DNA from: Shewanella morhuae
GTDB taxonomy: Bacteria > Pseudomonadota > Gammaproteobacteria > Enterobacterales > Shewanellaceae
DNA: 64,000 nucleotides
Direction of reading: 5' to 3'
Assembly (NCBI RefSeq): GCF_900156405.1
Contig: NZ_FTNN01000016.1
Coordinates: 1-64,000, forward strand
Positions 1-10,051 of this stretch are shown here, in pieces. A model generated the notes under the pieces. That model was given only the letters and a program-made list of their open reading frames with translations, was not told the origin of the DNA and made no database searches. Within the stretch, counting starts at the first letter, position 1, and each line of letters starts with the position of its first letter. Position numbers and translations under genes: made by a program.

Positions 1-245
1 AATAAGAAGCCAATCAGCGGCTCAATGAATTCTGATTTTTTTGTTTCCACATCCCTATAAAGGAAGCAGAAACAAACTGTACATATTGCTATGAACACTC
101 ATTGTTACATTGATTTAAATTTTTGACTGCCAACCCGAAGGCTAAGCAGTTTCGATTAACTCAACACCTGTGAGTGTCCACACAGATTTGCTTGATAAAT
201 TGTTAAAGAGCGTTGACCACACACTGATTTCTCAGCGGGTCAGGG
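1..245 (-). other. 5' leader of an rRNA operon with boxA antiterminator
   Basis: The minus strand carries GCTCTTTAACAAT (about 199-211), the rrn boxA antitermination signal. It is followed by conserved leader sequence resembling the E. coli 16S leader (CAAATCTGTGTGGACACTC, about 170-190). The 16S gene itself is not inside the window: no 16S 5' end is seen down to base 1. The leader presumably forms part of the RNase III processing stem. Confidence 0.8.
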
Positions 246-251
246 CTGCGT

Positions 252-279
252 ATTCTACGCATTCCCGTTAGTGCGTCAA
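252..279 (-). promoter_or_regulatory. rRNA operon promoter P2
   Basis: On the minus strand TTGACG (274-279) and TAGAAT (252-257) are separated by 16 bp. It lies about 140 bp downstream of P1, the tandem P1/P2 arrangement typical of gammaproteobacterial rrn operons. Confidence 0.8.
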
Positions 280-411
280 GTAGTTTTTTCAACTTTCTCA
301 ACACCCATCGTTAGCTTGCTAACAGATGAACTGACTTAGTTTGATTTGCTTAACTTGCGTTACGCTCATCGCCGTGTCAGTGGATGCGCATTATAGGGAG
401 ATTGAGAAAGT

Positions 412-417
412 CCGCAA
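412..417 (-). promoter_or_regulatory. rRNA operon promoter P1 (-35; -10 at 390-395)
   Basis: Read on the minus strand there is TTGCGG at 412-417, a 16-bp spacer and a perfect TATAAT at 390-395, followed by GCGC. This is the layout of a strong stable-RNA promoter. It is the upstream member of a tandem pair that drives an rRNA operon lying to the left of the window. Confidence 0.8.
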
Positions 418-644
418 GCGCTTTTTGTAGTTCATTGAATTGTACGTTGATATTTTAAACGTTATGCCTGTTTTTTAGCTTAAATACCCCTTTCATAATG
501 AATAGATGTGCTTTTTTAGCTAATAATTGATAATTCACGCTCAATATTTCAGCAATGCTCTAGTGTAAAAGTAAATAATTCATTACCATATGACTTGCTG
601 TTAACAGTTATTTATCAATTTTCCATTCATCAGAGAGCATTCTT

Positions 645-1106
645 ATGCAAAAGTCATTTCTTATTGTTTTGATAGTCGCCATTGTTGGCGCATTTGTGCT
701 ATTTCAGTTCGCACCGACCCTGCCGGCTTATATTGCCTTTGTTGCAGGTGTTATTGTGACTAGCCTTATTTTCAAACTTGTTCCAGAGACTTCATCATCT
801 CATGTTACAGAAGAACAATATGTTGGTCCTACTATGACACTATATGTAGGTAACCTGCCTTATCGTGTACATGAAGGTGAAGTAAAAGTATTATTTGGTG
901 AGTTTGGTCCGGTGAACTCTGTGCGTTTGGTCAGAGATCGTAAGACTGGTCGCCGTAAAGGGTTTGGTTTTGTCGAGATGTCAGAATCTGGTGCTCAGAA
1001 AGCTATGGTTAAACTGAACGACTATAGCTTCCAAGAAAGAACCTTAAAAGTAAGAGAAGCAAAAACACAAGATTCAGAAGCTGCTGATCGTACTACTGAA
1101 GAATAG
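645..1106 (+). CDS. RRM-domain RNA-binding protein with hydrophobic N-terminus
   Basis: A 153-residue protein. Residues about 4-24 and 28-46 are strongly hydrophobic and look like two membrane helices. Residues about 65-140 form one RNA recognition motif with RNP-2 LYVGNL (66-71) and RNP-1 RKGFGFVE (104-111). Single-RRM proteins in bacteria usually are short cytosolic proteins, so the membrane-like N-terminus is the unusual part. The first ATG has an AGAGAG Shine-Dalgarno 8 bases upstream, while the internal ATG just before the RRM has none, which favours the long form. It is a single-gene unit divergent from the rrn promoter. The RNA target is unknown. Confidence 0.85.
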   Translation: MQKSFLIVLIVAIVGAFVLFQFAPTLPAYIAFVAGVIVTSLIFKLVPETSSSHVTEEQYVGPTMTLYVGNLPYRVHEGEVKVLFGEFGPVNSVRLVRDRKTGRRKGFGFVEMSESGAQKAMVKLNDYSFQERTLKVREAKTQDSEAADRTTEE

Positions 1107-1142
1107 CCTTACCGTTAATCGATTTTGTGTGACGTTATAAGT

Positions 1143-1967
1143 TTAGTTGGTTGTGGTGATTCGTTCGATAGTAGAAAAGCCACAATCAATTAATGTTCTT
1201 ATTAAACCTTCACTGATTTCCGCTTTAGTATAGAACGCCTGCATTACTGACGGCCCTACAACCTCTCTTCCATCAGTTACTCTATTCCCTTCTACAATTA
1301 GATTTTGTTGTGTTAGAAGCGTAACAACTCGTTTTGCAATCGCGGCGCCAGAATCCAATAGCTTTACACCCGCTCCCAGCACTTGCTGTAATTCTGCTTT
1401 GATTATAGGGAAATGAGTACAGCCCAACACCAGAACATCCAAATTCGCAGCCACAATAGGGGTAAGTAACTCTGTTAGTCTTTGCGTGTTGATCACACCT
1501 GTCGCCACTTTTTGTTCCGCCATCATGACTAATTCAGAACAACCAAATAATTCAACATGGCAATCATCAGCAAATTGGCTAATAAGCTCGTGGGTATAAT
1601 GACGCTTGACGGTACCAGGTGTAGCTAAGAGCCCAATACGTTTACTTTTTGATATTAGTGCGGCAGGTTTAATCGCGGGGACTACACCTACAACTGGGAT
1701 AGTTAAATGTGTGCGTAATACCGGTAGTACGACTGTGCTTGCAGTATTACAAGCCACAACAACTATCGCAGCATTGGTACGCTCGACAAGTTCACAGACT
1801 AATTTTACGCAACCAGCAATTAATGCCTGTTCCTCTAACTCCCCATAGGGCAATCTCGCATTATCAAAAAGATAACAATAATCACTATGGGGTAAAATGT
1901 TACGGATTTCTGCCAATACAGATAAGCCGCCAATACCAGAATCAAACACTAATATAGGTCGCGACAA
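1143..1967 (-). CDS. murI: Glutamate racemase
   Basis: A cytosolic cofactor-independent racemase that makes D-glutamate for peptidoglycan. At 274 residues it has the normal family length. It starts with the family signature FDSGIGGLSVL (8-18). The two catalytic cysteines are visible as ACNTAS (Cys73) and GCTHFP (Cys183). It is divergent from trmA, and its 3' end lies just past the RRM gene in convergent orientation. Confidence 0.95.
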   Translation of the reverse strand: MSRPILVFDSGIGGLSVLAEIRNILPHSDYCYLFDNARLPYGELEEQALIAGCVKLVCELVERTNAAIVVVACNTASTVVLPVLRTHLTIPVVGVVPAIKPAALISKSKRIGLLATPGTVKRHYTHELISQFADDCHVELFGCSELVMMAEQKVATGVINTQRLTELLTPIVAANLDVLVLGCTHFPIIKAELQQVLGAGVKLLDSGAAIAKRVVTLLTQQNLIVEGNRVTDGREVVGPSVMQAFYTKAEISEGLIRTLIDCGFSTIERITTTN

Positions 1968-2154
1968 GCGAGTCTCCCGTTTTAGATAACAACGAATAGG
2001 TAATACAGATTAAAACGACCATAACCTCAACCATTCGATAGCTTATTTACCGATTGAGTTCAAGAAAACCAATAGAGCCCACTCAAACTCGCGGATTTTC
2101 CCATAGCTTTGCGAAAAGCGCAAAAGCAAGATACTGGACATTCGTGTCACCTAG

Positions 2155-2160
2155 TATAAT
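2155..2160 (+). promoter_or_regulatory. Probable -10 element of trmA
   Basis: TAGTATAAT ends at 2160, 37 bases before the trmA ATG at 2198. The -35 is weak (TACTGG at 2132-2137, 17-bp spacer). Its position inside the possible TTG-initiated upstream extension argues that the extension is not translated. Confidence 0.45.
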
Positions 2161-2197
2161 ATTTGCGCCCCAATTTACAGCAACGGTGAATCAAACA

Positions 2198-3295
2198 ATG
2201 AACTTAGCAGCAATGGACCCTCAGACCTATGATACGCAATTAGAAAACAAGCGTATTAAGCTAGAACAAGCCTTTGCCCAATTTGAAACACCGAATGTTG
2301 AAGTTTTTGCCTCAGAGCCGGCCAACTACCGTATGCGCGCCGAGTTTCGCATGTGGCATGACGGTGACGACTTATACTATTACATGTTCGACAAAGTATT
2401 GAATGAGAAGGTGCGGTGCGATCAATACTTGCCAGCGAGCGAGCTCATTAATCAGATGATGTCGGCTTTGATTGCCGAGCTAAAACCAAATCCAAGTTTA
2501 AGGCATAAGCTGTTCCAAGTGGATTTTTTGTCGACGTTAAGTGGCGAGATCCTCGTGTCACTGCTTTACCACAGACAGCTTGATGAGCAATGGCGCACTG
2601 ATGCCACTGCACTAAAAGCTAAGTTAAGCAGTCAATTTAACGTCAACATTATCGGCCGAGCCCGTAAACAAAAAATTGATTTAGATAAAGATTTTGTAGT
2701 TGAGTCATTACAAGTCAATAATAAAACACTCTTATATAAACAAATTGAAAATAGCTTTACTCAGCCCAACGCTAAAGTTTCTGTAAAAATGCTCGAGTGG
2801 GCTATCGATGCAACTCACAACAGTGAAGGGGATTTACTGGAGCTTTATTGTGGTAATGGCAACTTCTCTATCGCACTGGCGCAAAATTTTAATCGCGTAT
2901 TAGCCACCGAGCTTGCTAAGCCTTCTGTAGATGCGGCGCAATACAATATCGAAGTTAATGGTATTGAAAACTTGCAGATTATTCGTATGTCAGCTGAAGA
3001 TTTTAGTGATGCAATGGCGAAGAAACGCAGCTTCAGACGTTTAGAAGGTATCGATCTTGATAGCTATGTTTGCAACACTATTTTTGTCGACCCACCACGA
3101 GCGGGTATCGATCCTGATACGCTAGCATTAGTGCAAGGTTACGAACGTATTTTATATATTTCCTGTAATCCTGAAACTTTAAAAGACAATCTGCAACAGC
3201 TGAACCAAACCCATAAAGTAACCCGTTTTGCCTTGTTTGATCAGTTCCCTTACACGGACCACATGGAAACGGGGGTATTGCTAGAACGTCGTTAA
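2198..3295 (+). CDS. trmA: tRNA (uracil-54-C5)-methyltransferase
   Basis: Makes ribothymidine at position 54 of tRNA using SAM. From the ATG at 2198 the protein is 365 residues, matching the E. coli enzyme in length and N-terminus. Visible features are the SAM-binding stretch [12 protein letters not shown], the DPPRAG motif and the catalytic Cys in YISCNPETL. The frame stays open upstream to a TTG at 2054, but those 48 codons have no family counterpart and contain a -10 element. It is followed by a strong terminator shared with fabR. Confidence 0.95.
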   Translation: MNLAAMDPQTYDTQLENKRIKLEQAFAQFETPNVEVFASEPANYRMRAEFRMWHDGDDLYYYMFDKVLNEKVRCDQYLPASELINQMMSALIAELKPNPSLRHKLFQVDFLSTLSGEILVSLLYHRQLDEQWRTDATALKAKLSSQFNVNIIGRARKQKIDLDKDFVVESLQVNNKTLLYKQIENSFTQPNAKVSVKMLEWAIDATHNSEGDLLELYCGNGNFSIALAQNFNRVLATELAKPSVDAAQYNIEVNGIENLQIIRMSAEDFSDAMAKKRSFRRLEGIDLDSYVCNTIFVDPPRAGIDPDTLALVQGYERILYISCNPETLKDNLQQLNQTHKVTRFALFDQFPYTDHMETGVLLERR

Positions 3296-3339
3296 CCGCG
3301 TTAAATCTACTCAATCGAATATCGAGAACTTTCGAATAT

Positions 3340-3372
3340 AACAACAAAGGAGCCTAAGGCTCCTTTGTTGTT
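3340..3372. terminator. Bidirectional terminator between trmA and fabR
   Basis: A perfect 15-bp stem (3340-3354 with 3358-3372) closes a 3-base loop. The arm ends (AACAACAAAGG / CCTTTGTTGTT) give U-rich tails in both directions. It lies between the convergent trmA and fabR. Confidence 0.85.
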
Positions 3373-3409
3373 ATGAAATAGTTTTTATCAGATAAGTGTG
3401 CCACCCAAA

Positions 3410-4024
3410 CTAGCGGTGCTCTACCTTATGTTGTAATGCCTCTGCGCCTTTAGCAACCATGCGCAACTGCATAACTAATTGATCGGCCAATATTTTACGA
3501 TCGACTCGTTTCATATCTAATGCTGCAGCGCCTGCGTTAAAAACTAAAATTACTAAAGCCTCAGCCTGTGCACGTGCTAGCAATGGAGTCCGTCCCGCTT
3601 TTGCTTCAACATAATGAGCAAGTTCAGAAATAAAATGTTCAATTTCGCGGGCAACTGCCGCACGAAATGCTGCCGAAATCCCCGAGCGTTCATGCAATAA
3701 AATGCGAAATACGTTTGGATTAGAATCCAGTACTTCCATAAAAGTATCAACTGAAATGCGGATCACGCTGCCACCAACTTCGGCGCGCTGTCGCCCTTTG
3801 CGCATCATCTGCCGCAGCGTTAGCCCGCCCTCATCCACCATAGTCAGCCCAAGTTCATTCAGATCTTTAAAATGGCGATAAAAGGAGGTCGGAGCGATAT
3901 TGGCTTCTCGAGCAACTTCTCGCAAACTTAAACTTGAGAAACTGCGCTCAGCACTTAACTGACTAAAAGCTGCATCGACTAACGCTCGGCGAGTTTTCTC
4001 TTTTTGCTGTGCTCGAATACCCAT
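3410..4024 (-). CDS. fabR: TetR-family repressor of unsaturated fatty acid synthesis
   Basis: A 204-residue TetR-type regulator. The N-terminal helix-turn-helix (about 10-60) contains [20 protein letters not shown], which matches FabR closely, followed by the conserved [17 protein letters not shown] segment. In E. coli FabR represses fabA and fabB and senses acyl-chain saturation. Here it is divergent from a fatty-acid desaturase, and a FabR-like palindrome sits in the shared intergenic region, so desaturase control and autoregulation are likely (inference). Confidence 0.92.
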   Translation of the reverse strand: MGIRAQQKEKTRRALVDAAFSQLSAERSFSSLSLREVAREANIAPTSFYRHFKDLNELGLTMVDEGGLTLRQMMRKGRQRAEVGGSVIRISVDTFMEVLDSNPNVFRILLHERSGISAAFRAAVAREIEHFISELAHYVEAKAGRTPLLARAQAEALVILVFNAGAAALDMKRVDRKILADQLVMQLRMVAKGAEALQHKVEHR

Positions 4025-4096
4025 TATTAAATCCGCTAACTGAATGTAATGGCGCGATAATACCGCTTTTAAGTATTAAACACAGCCCTATCGTCC

Positions 4097-4125
4097 TTGA
4101 CCAAACAATATAGCTAAGTTAAATT
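4097..4125 (+). promoter_or_regulatory. Promoter of the desaturase gene
   Basis: TTGACC (4097-4102) and TAAATT (4120-4125) are separated by 17 bp on the plus strand. The FabR-like operator starts at the end of the -10. Confidence 0.55.
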
Positions 4126-4143
4126 AGCTTACAGATGTACGCT
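4126..4143. promoter_or_regulatory. Candidate FabR operator
   Basis: AGCTTACAGATGTACGCT is an imperfect palindrome agreeing with the E. coli FabR consensus AGCGTACA-NN-TGTACGCT at all but one defined position. It overlaps the desaturase core promoter at its -10 end, where a bound repressor would block transcription. It lies 25 bp before the desaturase ATG. Confidence 0.7.
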
Positions 4144-4168
4144 CAAAAGCGAATTTTGGAAACCTATT

Positions 4169-5275
4169 ATGAAAAAACCCCCAATCATTTGGCTCAATGT
4201 TTGTCTGTTTGCGATCACTTTCCTCAGTGCAGTGATTTTAGTTCCGTGGCGCGGTATTGTTCACGGCTATGGCGCCAGTGAGTGGATTGCATTTATTGTT
4301 TTAGCCTTCGCCAGTGGTTTATCGATCACAGCAGGTTACCACAGACTGTGGTCACACAAAGCTTACAAAGCCCATCCAGCAGTACGTTTTATATATGCAC
4401 TTGGAGGCGCTTTAGCCTTACAAAACAGTGCATTACACTGGGCATCAGATCATCGCGTACACCACAAACATGTCGACGATAACGACAAAGACCCGTACTC
4501 AGCCAAAATGGGATTTTGGTATAGCCACATAGGTTGGATGCTGCGAGAGTATCAATCACAACGCTACCACGATTATCAAAATGTGCGCGATCTACAAAAT
4601 GACCGTATCGTAATGTGGCAACACAAGCATTACCTTGCACTGGTGTTACTAATGAACATTGGCCTACCCGCATTGCTCGGCTGGCTCAATGGTGACGTAC
4701 TGTCCATGCTATTAATGGCGGGATTACTGCGTTTAGTGGTGGTGCATCACTGTACATTTTTTATCAACTCTTTAGCCCATGTATGGGGTAGTCAGCCTTA
4801 TACCAATAAAAACACCGCGCGTGATAATGGTTTTATCGCCATGTTGACCTACGGTGAGGGCTACCATAATTTTCATCACATCTTTGAAAATGACTATCGC
4901 AATGGCATTAAATGGTGGCATTACGACCCCACTAAATGGCTAATTAAAGCCTTATCATGGGCCGGTTTAGCTAAAGACTTACGTACTAGCCCGCAAGAGC
5001 GTATTGAAAGTGCACGATTACAAATGCAGCTGTTACGTACTAAAAATAATGTCGTCCACTTGCCAAATGCCGATGAGATTATCGAAAAAATTCAATTTGA
5101 GTACGAATTAATGAAAGAGCACTTAATTGAATACTATCAAGCCCAAAAAATCTTATTGGAAGCGAAACGCAAGCAACTGGTAGATAAACAATTATTGCAA
5201 CAGGTTGCTGAGTTAAAAACCCGTTTCTTAACTCAGAAAAAGAACTGGCAAAGCCTAACTGCAAGTTATAGCTAG
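4169..5275 (+). CDS. Membrane acyl-lipid/acyl-CoA delta-9 desaturase
   Basis: A di-iron membrane desaturase that introduces a cis double bond into fatty acyl chains using O2. It has 368 residues. The three histidine boxes are HRLWSH (58-63), HRVHHKH (95-101) and HNFHH (233-237). Hydrophobic segments near 8-25, 38-55, 70-90 and 155-195 are consistent with the usual four-helix topology. The C-terminal about 80 residues are polar and likely helical. It gives an oxygen-dependent route to unsaturated fatty acids beside FabA/FabB, and the adjacent fabR and operator suggest both routes share one regulator. Confidence 0.9.
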   Translation: MKKPPIIWLNVCLFAITFLSAVILVPWRGIVHGYGASEWIAFIVLAFASGLSITAGYHRLWSHKAYKAHPAVRFIYALGGALALQNSALHWASDHRVHHKHVDDNDKDPYSAKMGFWYSHIGWMLREYQSQRYHDYQNVRDLQNDRIVMWQHKHYLALVLLMNIGLPALLGWLNGDVLSMLLMAGLLRLVVVHHCTFFINSLAHVWGSQPYTNKNTARDNGFIAMLTYGEGYHNFHHIFENDYRNGIKWWHYDPTKWLIKALSWAGLAKDLRTSPQERIESARLQMQLLRTKNNVVHLPNADEIIEKIQFEYELMKEHLIEYYQAQKILLEAKRKQLVDKQLLQQVAELKTRFLTQKKNWQSLTASYS

Positions 5276-5371
5276 GCCACAATTTTACGCTAAATTCGAA
5301 CGGCCGCCTTGCATGGTGGCCGTATCGGATTATCATGATGCCTCAATCACTTTATACAGGATATTGAGTTC

Positions 5372-6430
5372 ATGTCATCTTCCACTGCTACTCTCCCCGA
5401 AACGATAAAACTCACAGAATACAGTCACGGTGCAGGCTGCGGTTGCAAAATTTCACCCAAAGTACTGAGCACTATTCTTGCCTCGCAACTTCCTGTATTC
5501 ACAGACCCCAATTTACTTGTGGGTAACCAGAGTCGCGACGATGCTGCGGTATACAAACTCAACGACGACGTTGGTATCATCAGCACGACCGATTTTTTTA
5601 TGCCGATTGTTGACGACCCTTTTACCTTTGGCCGCATTGCAGCGACTAATGCTATCAGTGATATTTATGCCATGGGCGGCACGCCAATTATGGCGATTGC
5701 GATTTTGGGTTGGCCGATTAATAAACTGCCAGCCGAGATAGCTCAACAAGTTGTAGATGGTGGACGCCAAGCCTGTATGGAAGCGGGGATTATGTTAGCC
5801 GGTGGCCACAGTATCGATGCACCTGAACCTATTTTTGGTCTCGCGGTGACTGGCCAAATTGCATTAAGTGATTTAAAGCAAAATGATACCGCTAAGACTG
5901 GCGATCGCTTATATCTGACTAAACCTATTGGTATTGGTATTCTCACTACCGCGCAAAAACAAAAAAAACTCAAAGATGAAGATAGCCTCATTGCAGTCAA
6001 TGCGATGTGCCAACTCAACACTATCGGCGCAAAAATTGCCAAAATCAGCGGCGTAAATGCGCTGACCGACGTCACAGGTTTTGGATTGTCTGGGCACTTG
6101 CTCGAAATGTGTCAAGGCGCGAAACTAACGGCAAAACTCAAATTTGATGCTGTCCCATTACTGCCACGCGCTTTAGATTATTTAGCTTTAGGTTGTGTTC
6201 CTGGCGGCACCCACCGCAATTACGATAGTTATGGTGAGCACCTACCCGAGCTGAGCGAATATCAGAAAGCAATCCTATGCGATCCGCAAACCAGTGGTGG
6301 CTTATTAGTTGCCGTTTCTAGCGCTGCCGAAGCTGAACTTATCGCGTTGCTCGAGGCGCACCAGATACCACCAATTTGCATTGGAACACTTGAAACACCC
6401 ACCACTCAAGCTAGCGTGGTGTTGTGTTGA
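5372..6430 (+). CDS. selD: Selenide, water dikinase (selenophosphate synthetase)
   Basis: Makes selenophosphate from selenide and ATP, the selenium donor for selenocysteine and selenouridine. It has 352 residues. The signature [11 protein letters not shown] is present; Cys23 and Lys26 match the catalytic Cys17 and Lys20 of E. coli SelD. The catalytic residue is Cys, not selenocysteine. The glycine-rich domain contains [26 protein letters not shown] sequence. It overlaps the next gene mnmH by 7 bases, so the pair is translationally coupled. Confidence 0.95.
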   Translation: MSSSTATLPETIKLTEYSHGAGCGCKISPKVLSTILASQLPVFTDPNLLVGNQSRDDAAVYKLNDDVGIISTTDFFMPIVDDPFTFGRIAATNAISDIYAMGGTPIMAIAILGWPINKLPAEIAQQVVDGGRQACMEAGIMLAGGHSIDAPEPIFGLAVTGQIALSDLKQNDTAKTGDRLYLTKPIGIGILTTAQKQKKLKDEDSLIAVNAMCQLNTIGAKIAKISGVNALTDVTGFGLSGHLLEMCQGAKLTAKLKFDAVPLLPRALDYLALGCVPGGTHRNYDSYGEHLPELSEYQKAILCDPQTSGGLLVAVSSAAEAELIALLEAHQIPPICIGTLETPTTQASVVLC

Positions 6431-7539
6431 TACCTAGTCCTATTATTACCGCTGATCAATATCGAGAGATTTTTCTCAATCAACATCCAATCATGGATGC
6501 GAGGGCGCCTATCGAATTTGCGCGAGGCGCTTTTCCCAACTCGACCAATTTACCGCTGATGCTTGATGAAGAAAGAGAAAGTGTCGGCACTTGCTTTAAA
6601 AAGTTAGGTCAGCAAGCTGCAATTGCATTAGGCCACTCACTGGTAAATGGCTCAATCAAGCAACAAAGAGTCGAGGCTTGGATAAGTTATTTTAAAGCGA
6701 ATCCCAATGCCTACCTTTATTGTTTTCGTGGTGGCCTGCGCTCGCAACTGACGCAACAATGGCTCAAAGAAGCTGGCTTGGAGGTGCCCTATGTTCAAGG
6801 CGGCTATAAAGCCATGCGTCAATATTTAATGGGGGTGATTGAAACAACGCCAGCACAACAGCCTTTTTTAAGTTTGAGCGGGATGACGGGTAGCGGTAAA
6901 ACCGATTTTTTATTACTGCGTAAAGAAGCGGTTGATCTTGAAGGAATCGCTAACCATAGAGGCTCAAGTTTTGGTAAGAACATTGACCCTCAACCAACGC
7001 AAATTAACTTTGAAAACCAACTCGCTATCGCCTTACTGCAACATCAAAGCAGTGCTGTTGACTATTTATTACTTGAGGATGAAAGTTTTCTTATTGGTCG
7101 TTCAGCGTTGCCACAAACGTTTTATAATGCCATGCAAACCGCGAGTGTTATCGTATTAGAAGAAACTGACGATGCTAGGCTAGAGCGCTTACGTAATGAG
7201 TATGTGCATAAAATGCATAGCGGATTTTGTGAACGCTTTGGTCCTGAAGCGGGCTTTACCGCTTTTAGCGAATATTTGTTGCAAGGATTAGGCAGTATTA
7301 GTAAGCGTTTAGGCGGTAAACAGCATCAAGAGCTGCAAGATTTAATTCAACAGGCCTTAGATCAACAGATCAGCACTAATGATACTTCCCTGCATTTCAA
7401 CTGGATAAACCTCTTGCTGCATAAATATTACGATCCTATGTATCAGTACCAATTACAGAAAAAGTCCGAACGGGTGCTCTTTAAAGGTTCGCATCAAGCC
7501 GTGCACGAATGGTTAGATAGCTATCAGCCTCAATCATAA
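6424..7539 (+). CDS. mnmH: tRNA 2-selenouridine synthase
   Basis: Replaces the sulfur of 2-thiouridine at tRNA wobble position 34 with selenium, using selenophosphate from SelD. It has 371 residues: an N-terminal rhodanese domain with the active-site Cys100 in YCFRGGLRS, then a P-loop domain with GMTGSGKT (153-160). The start is a GTG at 6424 (a TTG at 6427 is the alternative), inside the selD stop region. The overlap with selD supports the shared pathway. Confidence 0.93.
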   Translation: MLIPSPIITADQYREIFLNQHPIMDARAPIEFARGAFPNSTNLPLMLDEERESVGTCFKKLGQQAAIALGHSLVNGSIKQQRVEAWISYFKANPNAYLYCFRGGLRSQLTQQWLKEAGLEVPYVQGGYKAMRQYLMGVIETTPAQQPFLSLSGMTGSGKTDFLLLRKEAVDLEGIANHRGSSFGKNIDPQPTQINFENQLAIALLQHQSSAVDYLLLEDESFLIGRSALPQTFYNAMQTASVIVLEETDDARLERLRNEYVHKMHSGFCERFGPEAGFTAFSEYLLQGLGSISKRLGGKQHQELQDLIQQALDQQISTNDTSLHFNWINLLLHKYYDPMYQYQLQKKSERVLFKGSHQAVHEWLDSYQPQS

Positions 7540-7582
7540 TCTTCAACAGTAATAATCCTCCACAATAGCCATCTTTAGAGCA

Positions 7583-7611
7583 ATCACCGCGAGGGTAAGA
7601 TCCGCGGTGAT
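7583..7611. terminator. Terminator between mnmH and the LplT-PlsC gene
   Basis: A 9-bp GC-rich stem, ATCACCGCG (7583-7591) with CGCGGTGAT (7603-7611), is followed by GTCTTTATT. It lies between convergent genes. Confidence 0.6.
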
Positions 7612-7641
7612 GTCTTTATTGATATTGAATCTAACGGGTTA

Positions 7642-9501
7642 TCACTTACCCAGCAGGCTCGCAATTTTAACTCTTAGCGAATCCTTATTTGCTACATGGC
7701 CATCAATAGCCTCTGCGAGAGTCACCGATACTCTTGAGCGAAATCGTATGGGTATTGTCGTTAATGCCTGCTCATCTTTATGACTAAAATAAGTACCCAA
7801 CAACCCTTTTAGTGCCATAGGGATCACTGGCACCGGATCTCTAGCTAAGATTTTATCGATATCCACATAAAACTCACCCAATGTACCGTCTGATGTAACT
7901 CGTCCCTCAGGGAAAATACACACCAACTCGTTATTGGATAACGCCTCATGGATTGCCTCAAAGGCGTGGTTATAGGTTGTTTCACTCTGTTTAGGTGAAC
8001 AGATGGGGATCACACCTGCGTGACAAAATACAGATTTAAGTAGAGGCTGCTCGCTCACGGATTGCTCCATCACAAAGCGGATTGGCCGTATTGAGGTCCC
8101 CATAATAATCAATGCATCCACATCACTCACGTGGTTACAAACTATGATACCCGCCCCCAGCTTAGGAATTTTTTCGCGGCCTGTTACTGTCACGCGATAT
8201 ATAACATGACTTAGCAAGTAACTGATAAAGCGCAGGGTAAATTCAGGCACTTGTGAATAAACGTAAAGAATCATTCCGAAGTTCATCACGGCAAGTAGCA
8301 GGAATAGCTGTGGAATGCTCCACCCAGCAATACCAAGCAACAACATAGATAACAGTGCAGAAATCACCATAAATAAGGCATTCATAATGTTATTTGCCGC
8401 AATAGCCTGAGCACATTCCCCTTTGGCTGAGCGCGATTGTATAAAGGCATACAAAGGGACAATAAATAAACCGCCACTGACGCCAATCATAAAGAAATCT
8501 AACATGACTCTAAAATGCTGCGACTGGGTAATAAAAGCGTTAACACCGTAAACAACACTGGCATCAATAGGTACTGGCGGAATAGCCCACAACAAATCAA
8601 TACCAAAAAGGGTCAACCCGAGTGCGCCAAATGGCAATAATCCTAACTCCACATGGCCGTAAGAAAATCGCTCACAAACAAAAGAGCCCACTGCAATTCC
8701 AATTGAAAACAGTCCTAATAGTAACGACACTACAGCGGCACCAGAGTGCAAATGCAGCTTGGTAAAATTGGGGAACTGCGTTAGATAAGTCGCACCTAAA
8801 AACCAAAACCAGCTAATAGCAATTATCGCCATCCAGATTGATGGTGTTTGGCGGACTTTTTGAATACTGCGCCAAGTACCTGACAATGGTCTAAAACGAA
8901 TTTTTTCGATGGTGCCTTGCGGGGGCAATGCAGGAATAGCACGACTGGCCAAATACCCCAGCAATGCTAGTAAAGCAACAATGATGGCCGACCACTGCGT
9001 ACCATTGTCTTCAAAAATAAGTATACCGGCACTCAAGGTGCCGATTAAAATTGATAGAAATGTACCCATTTCAACCCAAGCATTGCCTGAAACTAACTCG
9101 TCCTCTTGTAATGCTTGGGGTAATAAAGAATATTTAACCGGACCAAAGTAGGCTGACTGGCTACCAGTTAAAAACAACAGTAATAACATCATCATGTAAT
9201 TCCCGTTCAAGATTGCGATAGCGGCACTGAACATGATGATGACTTCGAGTAATTTTAATTGGCGGATAAGTTTGGCTTTATCCATATTATCGGCGACCAC
9301 TCCCGCATGAGCCGAAAATAGAAAAAACGGTAAAATGAATAACCCTGCCGCTAAATTAACAAATAAATCGACACTTATAGGCAAATCCTGCACTTGGCTA
9401 AAAGTCACCAATAACAATAAAATATTTTTATAGAAATTATCGTTTAAGGCACCCAGACACTGCGTGACAAAATAAGGCAAAAAACGTTTAGTTAACAACA
9501 T
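7642..9501 (-). CDS. Fused MFS lysophospholipid transporter and acyltransferase (LplT-PlsC type)
   Basis: A 619-residue inner-membrane protein. Residues 1 to about 410 form a twelve-helix MFS module of the LplT type (starts LPYFVTQCLGALNDNFYKN-like). Residues about 430-619 form a PlsC/1-acylglycerophosphate acyltransferase domain with the HX4D catalytic motif in NHVSDVD (about residue 455) and the substrate motif FPEGRVT. Such fusions are thought to import lysophospholipids and re-acylate them. Its C-terminus lacks the AMP-binding acyl-ACP synthetase domain found in some longer relatives. The ATG has AGGGA five bases upstream. Confidence 0.88.
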   Translation of the reverse strand: MLLTKRFLPYFVTQCLGALNDNFYKNILLLLVTFSQVQDLPISVDLFVNLAAGLFILPFFLFSAHAGVVADNMDKAKLIRQLKLLEVIIMFSAAIAILNGNYMMMLLLLFLTGSQSAYFGPVKYSLLPQALQEDELVSGNAWVEMGTFLSILIGTLSAGILIFEDNGTQWSAIIVALLALLGYLASRAIPALPPQGTIEKIRFRPLSGTWRSIQKVRQTPSIWMAIIAISWFWFLGATYLTQFPNFTKLHLHSGAAVVSLLLGLFSIGIAVGSFVCERFSYGHVELGLLPFGALGLTLFGIDLLWAIPPVPIDASVVYGVNAFITQSQHFRVMLDFFMIGVSGGLFIVPLYAFIQSRSAKGECAQAIAANNIMNALFMVISALLSMLLLGIAGWSIPQLFLLLAVMNFGMILYVYSQVPEFTLRFISYLLSHVIYRVTVTGREKIPKLGAGIIVCNHVSDVDALIIMGTSIRPIRFVMEQSVSEQPLLKSVFCHAGVIPICSPKQSETTYNHAFEAIHEALSNNELVCIFPEGRVTSDGTLGEFYVDIDKILARDPVPVIPMALKGLLGTYFSHKDEQALTTIPIRFRSRVSVTLAEAIDGHVANKDSLRVKIASLLGK

Positions 9502-9600
9502 GGTATTCCCTCTAACCGTCGATTGCCGTTAAGTTAATGCAGTATAAGAGTTTTCATGGTGACAAAATCGGTTGATATGTAGATGGCAACGTACTCACAC

Positions 9601-10044
9601 TCAGGAGCGACGATACTGCATCACCATTCTATCCATGCCAATACCAAAGTAATCGGCTTCAAAATTTATGTCACGAAAACCCAGCTTTTGATACAAAAAA
9701 TAAGCGGGATTATTAGGGTCAACGGTTAAATAAACTTGTTGTATCGATAGAGGTAACTCAGCTAAACATCGCTCGATTAAGCGCTTACCCAATCCTTGCC
9801 CTCGGGTATTCTCACTCACGGCAACGGATAAAATCCACATACATTGAGGATCGCCACTCTGAGCACAGAGCAAATAACCTCGTAGCTGATGACGATCATC
9901 TACAGCGACTAAAAATTGCTCTGGCCAGCAATCAAAGCCCTGACGGAAGAAGAAGTCAGGATAGCTATGCTCACCAAAAATGGCCTGCTCAAGTTGGTAC
10001 ACCGCCAGCAGCTCTGACTTTAATACCGGACGTATACATTGCAT
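9601..10044 (-). CDS. GNAT-family N-acetyltransferase
   Basis: A small acetyltransferase with the acetyl-CoA pyrophosphate-binding loop RGQGLG and the RimI-like end LYQKLGF. The substrate cannot be assigned, although the fold resembles ribosomal-protein alanine acetyltransferases. The ATG at 10044 lies 8 bases past the cysQ stop with GGTGA upstream; GTG/TTG starts at 10059/10062 that overlap cysQ are also possible. It is co-directional with cysQ and nudE and probably co-transcribed. Confidence 0.8.
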   Translation of the reverse strand: MQCIRPVLKSELLAVYQLEQAIFGEHSYPDFFFRQGFDCWPEQFLVAVDDRHQLRGYLLCAQSGDPQCMWILSVAVSENTRGQGLGKRLIERCLAELPLSIQQVYLTVDPNNPAYFLYQKLGFRDINFEADYFGIGMDRMVMQYRRS

Positions 10045-10051
10045 TGGTCGA

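Noticed and set aside
2054..2197. TTG-initiated upstream extension of trmA
   Set aside because: The added 48 residues have no family counterpart, the region contains a -10 element, and the ATG at 2198 gives the normal length.
5440..5450. Selenocysteine at the SelD active site
   Set aside because: The codon at that place encodes Cys; there is no in-frame TGA.
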